64,000 nt of DNA from Micavibrio sp. (GTDB lineage Bacteria; Pseudomonadota; Alphaproteobacteria; Micavibrionales; Micavibrionaceae), in NCBI GenBank assembly GCA_026989265.1, contig JALSJP010000005.1, forward strand, positions 37,993-101,992, given 5' to 3'. The notes beneath the pieces were generated by a model that saw only the letters and a list, made by a program, of their open reading frames with translations, made no database searches and was not told the origin of the DNA. Numbering within the stretch: the first letter of the stretch is position 1; every line of letters begins with the position of its first letter. Made by a program: the position numbers and the translations under genes. Positions 34,664 to 43,592 of this stretch are shown here, in pieces.

Positions 34664-35452
34664 ATGACTAAAACGCCCCAGATATCTGTTTTAATGTCCG
34701 TATATAATGCGGAAAATGATTTGAAAAATAGTGTTGAGAGCATTTTAAATCAAACATATACGAATTTTGAATTTATAATAATAAATGATGGTTCTACGGA
34801 TGGTTCTTTAGATATTTTAGAAAAATATGCAGCAAAAGATCAGCGTATTTGTTTGGTTAATCAAGAAAACACGGGTCTTACAAGGGCGCTTAATAATGGG
34901 GTTAAGTTATCTAAGGGCAAGTATATAGCCCGCCAAGATGCTGATGATATATCTTATCCAAAACGTTTCGAAATGCAAGTGGAGCTAATGAGCTGTGATA
35001 GCTCTATCGTTTTATGCGGCGGTAATTGTGATGATTTATATGAGGATGGCTCTAAAGGCGTTTGGGGATCATATAATAGTGACGAATTGCAAAAAATAGT
35101 GTTTCTTAAAACTGTTTTTGCGCATAGCACTGTTATGATGCGTAGTGATGTTTGTGTTGATTTTGGTGGCTATGATGAGAGTTTTAAAACCTCTCAGGAT
35201 ATGGATTTATGGATGCGTTTTGCCAAAAAAGGAAAGTTAGCCATGGTAGAAGAGCCTGTCATACAAAGGAAAATCAGGGCAGAATCAATTAGTAATAAGC
35301 GCAGATGGCGGCAATTCTATGATGCTTCGCGCGCGCGCTGGCGGCATAACCACGGCATTATAAACAAAATGCATGCGCTTTATTACGGTGTGCGCAGCCT
35401 TATAATTGGAATGCTACCAGCTAAATTTATAAATTTTTTGAAGAAAGCTTGA
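34664..35452 (+). CDS. Glycosyltransferase family 2
   Basis: The protein has 262 residues. The GT-A start is ISVLMSVYNAENDLKNSVES with SILNQTYTNFEFIIINDGST. The metal-binding acidic motif is in RQDADDISYPKR. The likely acceptor base is in SQDMDLWMRFAK. It has no membrane helix of its own. The substrate sugar is unknown. It sits nine bases after the methyltransferase gene and five bases before the ABC exporter. Confidence 0.9.
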   Translation: MTKTPQISVLMSVYNAENDLKNSVESILNQTYTNFEFIIINDGSTDGSLDILEKYAAKDQRICLVNQENTGLTRALNNGVKLSKGKYIARQDADDISYPKRFEMQVELMSCDSSIVLCGGNCDDLYEDGSKGVWGSYNSDELQKIVFLKTVFAHSTVMMRSDVCVDFGGYDESFKTSQDMDLWMRFAKKGKLAMVEEPVIQRKIRAESISNKRRWRQFYDASRARWRHNHGIINKMHALYYGVRSLIIGMLPAKFINFLKKA

Positions 35453-35456
35453 AAAA

Positions 35457-37157
35457 ATGAGGGACTTTGCCAAAGTTTTTGGATTTTTCTTTAATAATTA
35501 TAGAGCAGAAACTGTTTTTGCTGTTGCGCTTATTATTTTAGCGGGATTAGTGGAGGCTGTCGGCGTTATGGCATTCCTGCCGTTTTTCCAGCTAATTCTT
35601 GAGGGTGACGCTAGTATAGATCATATACCAGATGGCGCTATCCGTGATTTTATTTCAAATAGCGGCGTTACAATTAATATTGCAAATGTTGGTATATTTA
35701 TTGCCGCTATAATGGGGGTTAAAGCTTTGATATTGTGGCTGGCTTTAAGAAAAGTAGGTAAAACAGTGGCGCGTATTTCGGCTGATCTTCGCAGGCGTTT
35801 ATTATCCGCTTTGTTAAATGCTAAATGGGGATTTTTTGTTAATCACACTTTGGGGGTAAGCCTTAATGCTATTGTTATGGAGACATTTGCATCTTCGATG
35901 GCGTTTGTTTCTACGGCTCGGTTTATCTCTGCTATGGTGCAGTTTTGCGTTTATGCAATTGGTGCAATGTTACTATCATGGAAGATGTTTTTTGGTGCGA
36001 TAATTATAGGCGCGGCATTAGCATTGTCTCTTTGGACTTTGGTGCGCATCGCTAGAAGTGCAGGGCATAGTCAAATTGAGCTTTCCAAAAAAATGCTAAC
36101 TCATATGGCGGAGATGTTGCAGGGAATAAAGCCTTTGCGGGCTATGGCTCTTGAAAATAAGTTTATTAAGCTTTTAACCAGCCATTCCCGCGGATTAGAA
36201 AAAGCACAATCTGATCAACTGATTGCTAGCCAATCTATGAGAGTTTTTCATGAGCCTTTAATGGTGGTGACGGCTATATTGGGTTTATATGGCGCGGTTA
36301 CATATGGTGATTTATCCACTAGTGAACTTGCATTAATGGCAGTTATATTTATTCGCCTGCTCAATAGCATGAATATAGCGCAAGGGGAGTATCAACGCTT
36401 AATGAGCCAAGAAGCTGCTCTTTGGTCATTAATGGGAACGATTGAAGGAACGGAAAAGGCGGCCGAGAATTGGGCGGGTGGCAATGCCGCTCCTAGGGAA
36501 GTTAAATCACTAAAATTTGAAAACATCACTTTTTCACATGATGATAATAAGGTTTTATCCGATGTTAATATAGATTTTAAACCGCATAGCTTAAACGCAC
36601 TAATCGGCGCGTCGGGATCAGGAAAAACAACTATATTGGATTTGCTCAGCGGTTTTTATGTGGCGGATCAAGGCGCGATCATTGTAAATGGCGGCGATCT
36701 CAAAAATATTGATATAAAATCATGGAGGAAAAGCATTGGGTTTGTTCCTCAAGAAGTATTTCTTTTTAATGACACTATATTGGAAAATATTTTAATGGGG
36801 CGCGATGATTATAGCCAGAGCGATGTTTGGAGCGCTTTGGACGCGGCGGGGGCTAAAGATTTCGTGAATTCCTTGCCTGATAAGTTAAATTCTTACGTTG
36901 GTGAGGGCGGGCGCAAGCTATCGGGAGGGCAGCGCCAGCGCATAGCGATTGCAAGGGCTATGATTCATAGACCGCAGATATTATTATTGGATGAAGCCAC
37001 AAGCGCGCTTGATTTAAAAACAGAAGAGATATTGTTAGAAACTCTGCAAAAACTATCAAAAAAAGTAACGATTATCTTTATTTCTCACAATAAAAAAGTG
37101 CAGGAATTTGCTGATATTGTTTATAAAGTTGATGCTGGGAAGGTGATTAAAATATGA
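35457..37157 (+). CDS. ABC exporter with fused permease and ATPase (MsbA/PglK-like)
   Basis: The protein has 566 residues, a half-transporter. The first 320 residues hold about six membrane helices. The ATPase domain has Walker A GASGSGKTT near 384, Q-loop FVPQEVF, signature KLSGGQRQR and Walker B ILLLDEATSALD. In a glycan locus such an exporter may flip lipid-linked oligosaccharide, like PglK, in place of a Wzx flippase, which is not seen here. The role is inferred from context. Confidence 0.88.
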   Translation: MRDFAKVFGFFFNNYRAETVFAVALIILAGLVEAVGVMAFLPFFQLILEGDASIDHIPDGAIRDFISNSGVTINIANVGIFIAAIMGVKALILWLALRKVGKTVARISADLRRRLLSALLNAKWGFFVNHTLGVSLNAIVMETFASSMAFVSTARFISAMVQFCVYAIGAMLLSWKMFFGAIIIGAALALSLWTLVRIARSAGHSQIELSKKMLTHMAEMLQGIKPLRAMALENKFIKLLTSHSRGLEKAQSDQLIASQSMRVFHEPLMVVTAILGLYGAVTYGDLSTSELALMAVIFIRLLNSMNIAQGEYQRLMSQEAALWSLMGTIEGTEKAAENWAGGNAAPREVKSLKFENITFSHDDNKVLSDVNIDFKPHSLNALIGASGSGKTTILDLLSGFYVADQGAIIVNGGDLKNIDIKSWRKSIGFVPQEVFLFNDTILENILMGRDDYSQSDVWSALDAAGAKDFVNSLPDKLNSYVGEGGRKLSGGQRQRIAIARAMIHRPQILLLDEATSALDLKTEEILLETLQKLSKKVTIIFISHNKKVQEFADIVYKVDAGKVIKI

Positions 37158-37813
37158 ATATTCCTAAAATGGAAATTGAGGCTATTATTTTTGATTTTGA
37201 TGGCGTTTTAGTAGAATCCGTTAATATCAAGGGCGCGGCTTTTGTCGAGTTATATAAAAATGAGAATATTGATATACAAGCTCAGGTGCTGGAATATCAT
37301 AATAAACATGGCGGCGTTACTCGTTATGATAAAATCCGTCACTATGAAAAAACACTTTGTGGTAGGGACGTTGTAGAAGACAAAGTGATGGAGCTAGCAG
37401 GTGATTTCTCGGATATTGTAGAAGATTGTGTGGTTAAATCCCCATGGGTTATTGGGGCGAAGGATTTCCTTGAAAAGCATTACAAAAACGTTCCTTTTTA
37501 TGTTGCCTCAGCAACGCCAGAGGATGAGCTTAAAAGGATTGTGAAAAGCCGAAATATGGATGGATATTTTAAAGGGATATATGGCGCACCCAAAAGGAAG
37601 GATGAGCATATTGACAATATAATGGCTAAAAACAACTATATTGCTAAACATGTTTTGATGATTGGTGATGCTATGAGCGATTATGAGGCGGCGCAAAAAA
37701 CAGGAACGCATTTCATTGGTCGGAAGCTACCCGCGCAAGCATCGCCATTCCCTGATGGGACGTTGCTTATTAATGACCTAACCGAATTAGAAAGTTTGAT
37801 TGAGCTAAAATAA
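37154..37813 (+). CDS. HAD-family sugar phosphatase
   Basis: The protein has 219 residues. Motif I is FDFDGVLVES (nucleophile Asp and acid Asp), motif II VASATP, and motif III with Lys in GAPKRKDEH and MIGDAMSDYEAA. It is a phosphatase of the phosphoglycolate or beta-phosphoglucomutase-like group. In this locus it could dephosphorylate a sugar acid before CMP activation. It overlaps the exporter by four bases and the next gene by one base. Confidence 0.85.
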   Translation: MNIPKMEIEAIIFDFDGVLVESVNIKGAAFVELYKNENIDIQAQVLEYHNKHGGVTRYDKIRHYEKTLCGRDVVEDKVMELAGDFSDIVEDCVVKSPWVIGAKDFLEKHYKNVPFYVASATPEDELKRIVKSRNMDGYFKGIYGAPKRKDEHIDNIMAKNNYIAKHVLMIGDAMSDYEAAQKTGTHFIGRKLPAQASPFPDGTLLINDLTELESLIELK

Positions 37814-38457
37814 TGCCCCATCCAAAAATATATTTTTATGATAGCGCAGATGAACAAGCAAAAACCTTGTCAGAGCAAATTACAGATCGTTTGTTGAGTG
37901 ATATTAAAGAGCGCGGAAAAGCTTTACTTATCCTTGCAGGGGGATCAAGCCCGCGCAAATTGATTTCTTTATTGGCTAAAACAAAGCTGTCTTGGGATAA
38001 AATTAAGATCACGGTAACGGATGAACGATGTGTTTCCTTGGAGAGTAAGGATAGTAATGTTGGGCAAATTATAAGGTTGTTTTTAGAGCAGGGCGTAGCA
38101 ATAAACCCCATAACTTTAACGCAGGAAAATGTTGAATCATTAGATTTTCCTGCAACGGTTACGGTTTTAGGAATGGGGCTTGATGGACATACGGCGTCAT
38201 TATTCCCTAAGCAAAGCCATTCTTGCGGTGATGCTTTGTTGGTAGACGCACTCGCGCCAGCAGAGCCTAAAGCTCGTAAAAGCTTAAGCATGGAAGCATT
38301 GATAGATACAAAATATTTAGTTTTGCTTGTAAATGGGCAGGATAAATGGGATATATGCCGCAATGTTATCGAGGGTAAAAATAAAGAGCTTCCCGTTAGT
38401 AAGCTTTTTCATTTAGCTAAAGAAAAACTGAGTTTATGCGTATGTATAACGAAATAA
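37813..38457 (+). CDS. pgl: 6-phosphogluconolactonase-like protein (DevB type)
   Basis: The protein has 214 residues. Family motifs are LAGGSSPRKLI, VTDERCVSLESKDSNVG and LGMGLDGHTASLFP. The enzyme opens 6-phosphogluconolactone in the pentose-phosphate or Entner-Doudoroff route. The place inside a sugar locus suggests either a normal metabolic gene or a lactonase or isomerase step in making a sugar acid. No zwf or edd gene is seen nearby. Confidence 0.85.
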   Translation: MPHPKIYFYDSADEQAKTLSEQITDRLLSDIKERGKALLILAGGSSPRKLISLLAKTKLSWDKIKITVTDERCVSLESKDSNVGQIIRLFLEQGVAINPITLTQENVESLDFPATVTVLGMGLDGHTASLFPKQSHSCGDALLVDALAPAEPKARKSLSMEALIDTKYLVLLVNGQDKWDICRNVIEGKNKELPVSKLFHLAKEKLSLCVCITK

Positions 38458-38503
38458 TTCCACAAATCAATATTTGGTATTGATGATAATAGGAAAATAA
38501 GTA

Positions 38504-39271
38504 ATGACTAAATCACTAAAGAGTAAATTGAAAGATAATGATCTAGCTTTGGGCGGCTGGGCAATGATTGGCTCGCCTGCTATTATAGAAATTATGGCAA
38601 AGGCTGGGTTTGATTGGGTTTGCATTGATCTTGAGCATACGGCAACCACTTATGAGCAGCTAGAAAATATGGTGCGAGCTGCGGATACTGCCAATGTACC
38701 GACATTGGTGCGTCTTACCAGTAATGATGAGAATCAGATTAAGCGCGTAATGGATAATGGCGCGGCGGGCATTATTGTGCCTATGGTTAAAACTGCGGAT
38801 GAAGCGCGGGCGGCGCTTGCTGCTATGCATTACCCTCCTTTAGGGCATCGCGGTGTATCCCTTCACAGGGGGACTGATTTTGGCACTCGTTTTGATGAAT
38901 ATAGGAAATGGCTAGAAGAAGAATCTGTTTGCGTTGTTCAAATAGAGCATATTGATGCAGTTAATAATTTGGAAGAGATATTCTCTGTAAAAGGCGTTGA
39001 TGCTTATTTTATGGGGCCATATGATCTGTCGGCGTCAATGGGACTTACTGGGCAATTGGATCATCCCGATGTTAAGGCCGCTATGGATAAAGTTCTGCGC
39101 GTTGGCACGGAAATGGGCATGGCTGGTGGTCTGCACGTGGTCGAACCTGATGAGGAACGTCTTAAAAACAGTATAGACCAAGGATTTAACTTTTTAGCAT
39201 ACAGCATTGATACAAGAATAATTGATCAAATATGTAGATCAGGAATAAATTTAGCGAAAGGATTAAAATAA
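38504..39271 (+). CDS. HpcH/HpaI-family class II aldolase
   Basis: The protein has 255 residues. It belongs to pyruvate-dependent aldolases that cleave or build 2-keto-3-deoxy sugar acids. The catalytic region includes WVCIDLEHT, GHRGVSLHRGTDFG, and the metal ligands Glu in VQIEHIDAVNN and Asp in GPYDLSASMG. All key residues are kept. The gene overlaps the CMP-sugar synthetase by one base, so the aldolase product may be the substrate for activation. The usual catabolic partners of this family are absent. Confidence 0.88.
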   Translation: MTKSLKSKLKDNDLALGGWAMIGSPAIIEIMAKAGFDWVCIDLEHTATTYEQLENMVRAADTANVPTLVRLTSNDENQIKRVMDNGAAGIIVPMVKTADEARAALAAMHYPPLGHRGVSLHRGTDFGTRFDEYRKWLEEESVCVVQIEHIDAVNNLEEIFSVKGVDAYFMGPYDLSASMGLTGQLDHPDVKAAMDKVLRVGTEMGMAGGLHVVEPDEERLKNSIDQGFNFLAYSIDTRIIDQICRSGINLAKGLK

Positions 39272-40071
39272 TGAATATAGTTGCAATAATACCAGCTCGT
39301 ATGGGCTCTTCAAGATTTCCAGGTAAGCCGTTAGAGCCAATTATGGGCGTTCCTATGATAGGACATGTTTATTTGCGCACTGCTATGGCGGAAAGCCTTA
39401 CAGATTGCTGGGTTGCTACATGTGATCAAGAAATCAAGGATTACATTGAGTCTATTGGCGGTAAAGCTGTTATGACAGCGGACACTCATGAGCGTTGCTC
39501 TGATCGTTGCGCTGAGGCAATGCTTAAGATTGAAGAGCAAACAGGCAATAAAATTGACGTTGTTGTCATGGTGCAAGGAGATGAGCCTTTGGTTACTCCT
39601 GCAATGATTGACGCATCTGTGGAAGCTTTGCAAACTGGTATCAAGCTTGGCGGCGGGGTTGCTTGCCTTATGGGTGCAATTGAAACGGCTGAAAACTTCG
39701 AAGATCCGAACGAGATTAAAGTTGTGGTTGATAAAAATAACCGCGCCTTATTTATGTCGCGTGAGCCTATCCCAACTAATAAACGTGATGTTCCAGAAGG
39801 GCCTTGGCTTAAGCAGGTTTGCATTATTCCATATACTCGCGAATATTTGCTTGAATTTAATGATATGGAGCAAACTCCGCTGGAAATCGCCGAGTCTATT
39901 GATTTAAATCGCTGCCTTGAAAATGGACATGTCGTGCAAATGGCGCATAGCCCTGATTTAGCGGTAAGCGTTGATACTCCTGCGGATCGTGAGCTGGCGG
40001 AAAAGCTAATGGGTGATGATAAGCTTGTTGGTGAATATTTGGATAGTGCAAAAGCCAAGGCTGCCGCTTAG
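39271..40071 (+). CDS. CMP-sugar synthetase, 3-deoxy-manno-octulosonate cytidylyltransferase-like (KdsB)
   Basis: The protein has 266 residues. The nucleotide-binding N-terminus is IIPARMGSSRFPGKPL. MVQGDEPLVTP, GVACLMGAIE and YTREYLLEFNDMEQTPLE are also KdsB-like. It transfers CMP to a 2-keto-3-deoxy sugar acid. True KdsB serves lipid A-Kdo core, but here an aldolase and a phosphatase precede it. It may therefore activate a related sugar, though the housekeeping Kdo role cannot be excluded from one window. Confidence 0.82.
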   Translation: MNIVAIIPARMGSSRFPGKPLEPIMGVPMIGHVYLRTAMAESLTDCWVATCDQEIKDYIESIGGKAVMTADTHERCSDRCAEAMLKIEEQTGNKIDVVVMVQGDEPLVTPAMIDASVEALQTGIKLGGGVACLMGAIETAENFEDPNEIKVVVDKNNRALFMSREPIPTNKRDVPEGPWLKQVCIIPYTREYLLEFNDMEQTPLEIAESIDLNRCLENGHVVQMAHSPDLAVSVDTPADRELAEKLMGDDKLVGEYLDSAKAKAAA

Positions 40072-40078
40072 GCTATTG

Positions 40079-40636
40079 TTATATAGGGGATTTATCTTGC
40101 AATAGGTCGGGAATGTGATTTTTCAGCCTTTTTGTAAAACTAACATGCTTGCCATTATCATTTATGGCGGGCGGGAAGTCTTTTTGCTCAATTGAGTTTT
40201 GCCTGATATTCTTCAATATCATTATATTTGTGGCTATGCCTCCAATATTGCCCGATTCCAATGTATCATAAGCCATGTTGCAGGAATGAACGGCGCTTCG
40301 AAGAACTCTTGCTAAGTGAGATTTTTGATCAGGCATAACATCTGCCGCCGCGCCAAAAGCCATTAACCCGAATGCTTGCGCAGGGACTGTAATGGCTAGG
40401 AGGGATGCTGCGCCAAATGTAGAGGCAAGAGTTCCTGCCTTGATAACATTTCTTGATGGTATTTTATCTTTGAATCTGCCACTAAATAGTTTTTCATCAG
40501 CAAGCTTTATTACATATTCGCAATTATCTGTGTGTTTTTCTAGCGCAGCAGAAAAGGATTCGTTTAAGGCAAAGCCAACCCGCGCCCATCCTTTTGTTGG
40601 GGCGGCGGTGCTTGTAATATCTTTATCCATTAACAT
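40079..40636 (-). CDS. Hypothetical protein, minus strand inside the glycan locus
   Basis: The protein has 185 residues and I do not recognise it. A hydrophobic stretch of about 30 residues (67-97, ASTFGAASLLAITVPAQAFG) suggests one or two membrane passes; the rest is charged. It is alone on the minus strand between plus-strand genes, so it interrupts the operon. ATG 40636 and ATG 40630 are both possible starts. The 142 bases between it and the next gene (40637-40778) form a divergent promoter region. Confidence 0.68.
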   Translation of the reverse strand: MLMDKDITSTAAPTKGWARVGFALNESFSAALEKHTDNCEYVIKLADEKLFSGRFKDKIPSRNVIKAGTLASTFGAASLLAITVPAQAFGLMAFGAAADVMPDQKSHLARVLRSAVHSCNMAYDTLESGNIGGIATNIMILKNIRQNSIEQKDFPPAINDNGKHVSFTKRLKNHIPDLLQDKSPI

Positions 40637-40778
40637 GCCTTATTATAAATTATTTGTATGACGCATTTATACGCCCCCTACAATAAAAGTCAAGATATTA
40701 TGGTAATAAGTTTACTCTTGAAAAATGGTAGGAAATATCATAAATTCCACAAAATATTTAACTTGGTAAAATTGAATA

Positions 40779-41684
40779 ATGCAAAAAATATTAATAACAA
40801 CATCCAGCTTTAATCTTGAAACGGCTGAGGTTAGGGCGCTTAAAGATGCTGGGTATGAGGTTGTTTTAAACCCTTATAAACGTCGCTTGAGCGAAAGTGA
40901 AGTGAGCGAGCTTTTAACGCCTGATGTCGTTGGAATGATTGCGGGGGTAGAGCCGCTAACGCGTAGCATTATTGAGGGCGCAACAGGTCTTCGCGCTATT
41001 GCTCGTTGTGGCATTGGTATGGATAGTGTTGATGTTGACGCTGCTAAAGCTGCAGGGATTTTAGTATCTAATACACCTGATGCGCCGACACGTGCGGTGG
41101 CTGAACTTGCGCTTGGCTTAATGCTTGATTGTTTGCGCTCTATTTCTGTTCAAGATCGCGCTATTCGCAATAATGAATGGGTGCGTCCTATGGGAGGATT
41201 ACTGGGAGAGCGCACTGTTGGGTTGATTGGTTTTGGACGCATTGGCAAGAAAGTGGCAGAATATGCCAGTGCATTTGGTGCGAATATTATCGCATATGAC
41301 CCAATATTGCAAAATGATGACAGGCTAGTTAGTTTGGATGATTTATTATTGCAAGCCGATATCGTTAGCTTGCATATCCCATATAGCAAAGAAAACCGCC
41401 ATATCATTGATGAAGCTGCGTTTTCCAAGATGAAGCAGGGGGCTGTTTTGATAAATACTGCGCGCGGCGGGCTTGTTGATGAGGCTGCTTTGTTCAAAGC
41501 TCTGCAAGATGGTGATTTATCTTGCGCGGCTATGGATGTATTTGAGGAAGAGCCTTATAGTGGCGCATTGGCTGCGCTTGATAATATTGTTTTAACTGCG
41601 CATGTTGGATCTTACGCTAAGGAGGCTCGCGCGGAGCAAGAAAGCTTGGCGGCGGTAAATCTATTAAAAGGGTTGTTGGAATAA
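40779..41684 (+). CDS. D-isomer-specific 2-hydroxyacid dehydrogenase (phosphoglycerate dehydrogenase-like)
   Basis: The protein has 301 residues. The NAD-binding motif is VGLIGFGRIGKKVAEYA. Catalytic Arg is in NTARGGLVDE, Glu in DVFEEEP, and His in TAHVGSY. It lacks the C-terminal regulatory domain of SerA. The substrate in this sugar locus is unknown; a keto-acid or hydroxyacid precursor is a possibility. It overlaps the following SDR by one base. Confidence 0.88.
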   Translation: MQKILITTSSFNLETAEVRALKDAGYEVVLNPYKRRLSESEVSELLTPDVVGMIAGVEPLTRSIIEGATGLRAIARCGIGMDSVDVDAAKAAGILVSNTPDAPTRAVAELALGLMLDCLRSISVQDRAIRNNEWVRPMGGLLGERTVGLIGFGRIGKKVAEYASAFGANIIAYDPILQNDDRLVSLDDLLLQADIVSLHIPYSKENRHIIDEAAFSKMKQGAVLINTARGGLVDEAALFKALQDGDLSCAAMDVFEEEPYSGALAALDNIVLTAHVGSYAKEARAEQESLAAVNLLKGLLE

Positions 41685-42571
41685 TGAAAAAAACAGTTCT
41701 TCTTACTGGCGGTAGTGGCTTTCTTGGCTCTCATATTGCAGAAGCATTAAGCGCAGCGGGGTATCGTGTGCGTATTTTTGATATGGTCAAAACACCATAT
41801 TTGTCAGGTGATCAGGAAATGATTATTGGCGATATAACAGATTTAGATGCTGTGGTTGAGGCTGCTGAGGGTTGCTATTATATTTATCATTTAGCAGGTA
41901 TTGCAGATATTGAATATGCTAAATCCCACCCAATTGATACGCAACGTATTAATATAGGAGGCACATTGAATATTCTAGAAGCTGCGCGCATTAATAAAAT
42001 AAAGCGATTGGTGTTTTCTAGTACTGTTTATGTTTATTCTGATAGAGGGTCTTTTTATCGTGTTAGCAAGCAAGCCTGCGAAAATTTTATAGAAACTTAC
42101 CAGTCAGTTTATAATGTTCCTTTTACCATATTGCGTTATGGATCGCTATATGGTCGCAGGGCAGGTGATACTAATGGCATTTATAAGCTTATTAAATCCG
42201 CAATGGAAACTGGTGAAATTATTTATTATGGCGATGAGAATGCCATGCGTGAGTATATCCATATTCATGATGCAGCAAAATTATCAGTTGATATTCTTGA
42301 TGATAGATATGAAAACCAGCATATTATCCTAACGGGTAATGAGCGCATGAAAGTTGTTGATGTTATGCGTATGATTGCAGAAATGCTGCCTAATAAACCA
42401 AAATTGCATTTTGGTGAGGAAGTTATGGCGGGGCATTATGTTATGACTCCATATACTTATAACCCCAGTATAGGGCGGAAATTAGTTAGTGAAAATCATA
42501 TTGATTTAGGGCAAGGTTTGCTGGATTGCATTGCTGAAATGCATGAAAGCGAAGAGGTCGGGGCGGCATGA
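41684..42571 (+). CDS. NAD-dependent epimerase/dehydratase
   Basis: The protein has 295 residues, an extended short-chain dehydrogenase. The NAD motif is TGGSGFLGSHIAEAL. The catalytic YxxxK pair is in FYRVSKQACENF. A conserved ILRYGSLYGRRAGD follows. It would epimerise or dehydrate a nucleotide-activated or free sugar. The specific substrate is not assigned. It is shorter than the epimerase at 31679. It overlaps the next gene by four bases. Confidence 0.85.
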   Translation: MKKTVLLTGGSGFLGSHIAEALSAAGYRVRIFDMVKTPYLSGDQEMIIGDITDLDAVVEAAEGCYYIYHLAGIADIEYAKSHPIDTQRINIGGTLNILEAARINKIKRLVFSSTVYVYSDRGSFYRVSKQACENFIETYQSVYNVPFTILRYGSLYGRRAGDTNGIYKLIKSAMETGEIIYYGDENAMREYIHIHDAAKLSVDILDDRYENQHIILTGNERMKVVDVMRMIAEMLPNKPKLHFGEEVMAGHYVMTPYTYNPSIGRKLVSENHIDLGQGLLDCIAEMHESEEVGAA

Positions 42572-43578
42572 AAGCAAAAGAATGCAGCATAAAAGAAGAT
42601 GAAATTCGCCCTGAAGACATCTTTAATGAATTTATGGATTTGAGCGCAAAAGACGCGCAAGGCTTTTTTGATAAATCTAAATTTGTAGAAATAGCTTGCC
42701 CCGCATGTAATTCTGAGGGCATTGAAAGCTGTTTTGAAAAACACAGTTTTTGCTATAATCATTGTGATAAATGCGGCTCTATTTATGTTTCTCCGCGCCC
42801 TGATTTGAGTGAGCTAATTAGGTATTATTCTGTATCAGATTCACAAAAATTTTGGTCTGATAATATCTTGAAAAAGACGGGGGATAAGCGCAAAGAAGTT
42901 ATAATGCTTCCCAATATTACAAGAATAGAGGGGATTTTAGAGCGTGATAACCGCAACCCAAAGCGCGTTCTTGATGTTGGCTCGGCTAATGGTGCTTTTT
43001 TAACGGAATGGAAAAAACGCCATTTAGATGCGGAATTATATGGGGTAGAACCTGGAAAAGAATCAGCGCAGCAATGCAGGGATTTGGGGATTACTACTTA
43101 CGAAAATTCTGTTGAAAATGAAGCTGGTAATAATAGTGTTAGCGGTGATTTGGTTACATGTTTTGAAGTTGTTGAACATGTGCAAGACCCCGAACTTTTT
43201 GCTAAGGCTATATATGATGTAACAGCATCGGGCGGAGTTGCTGTTATGTCATGTCTTGGGGCAGATGGTTTTGATATACAGCTTTTATGGGAGAAATCTC
43301 GTAGCCTTATGCCTCCATATCACCTGAATTTTTTATCTCAAAACGGTATGGTGGAGCTTTTTTCTAAAGCTGGATTTGATCGGGTTGAGATATTTACCCC
43401 TGGGCGGCTTGATGTCCAAATTGTTGAAAAATCAATTGAGCGCGGTATTACTCCCGATCTTAGTCGTTTTGAAAAATTATTGCTATCTAAGGGTGAGAAT
43501 GTTTTGCAAGCATTCCAAAAGTTTTTGGCAGATCACTGCCTTAGCTCTCATGTCTGGATTATTTGTTATAAGGATTAG
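42568..43578 (+). CDS. Class I SAM methyltransferase with N-terminal zinc-ribbon
   Basis: The protein has 336 residues. The N-terminal region has four Cys in CPACNS and HCDKCGSIY, a zinc ribbon seen in sugar C-methyltransferases. The methyltransferase domain has motif I RVLDVGSANGAFLTEWKKR and VTCFEVVEHVQDP. It may add methyl to a sugar. C-methyltransferase or O-methyltransferase cannot be decided. It is the last gene of this operon; the next gene is convergent. Confidence 0.82.
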   Translation: MKAKECSIKEDEIRPEDIFNEFMDLSAKDAQGFFDKSKFVEIACPACNSEGIESCFEKHSFCYNHCDKCGSIYVSPRPDLSELIRYYSVSDSQKFWSDNILKKTGDKRKEVIMLPNITRIEGILERDNRNPKRVLDVGSANGAFLTEWKKRHLDAELYGVEPGKESAQQCRDLGITTYENSVENEAGNNSVSGDLVTCFEVVEHVQDPELFAKAIYDVTASGGVAVMSCLGADGFDIQLLWEKSRSLMPPYHLNFLSQNGMVELFSKAGFDRVEIFTPGRLDVQIVEKSIERGITPDLSRFEKLLLSKGENVLQAFQKFLADHCLSSHVWIICYKD

Positions 43579-43592
43579 AAAACTTTAATAAA

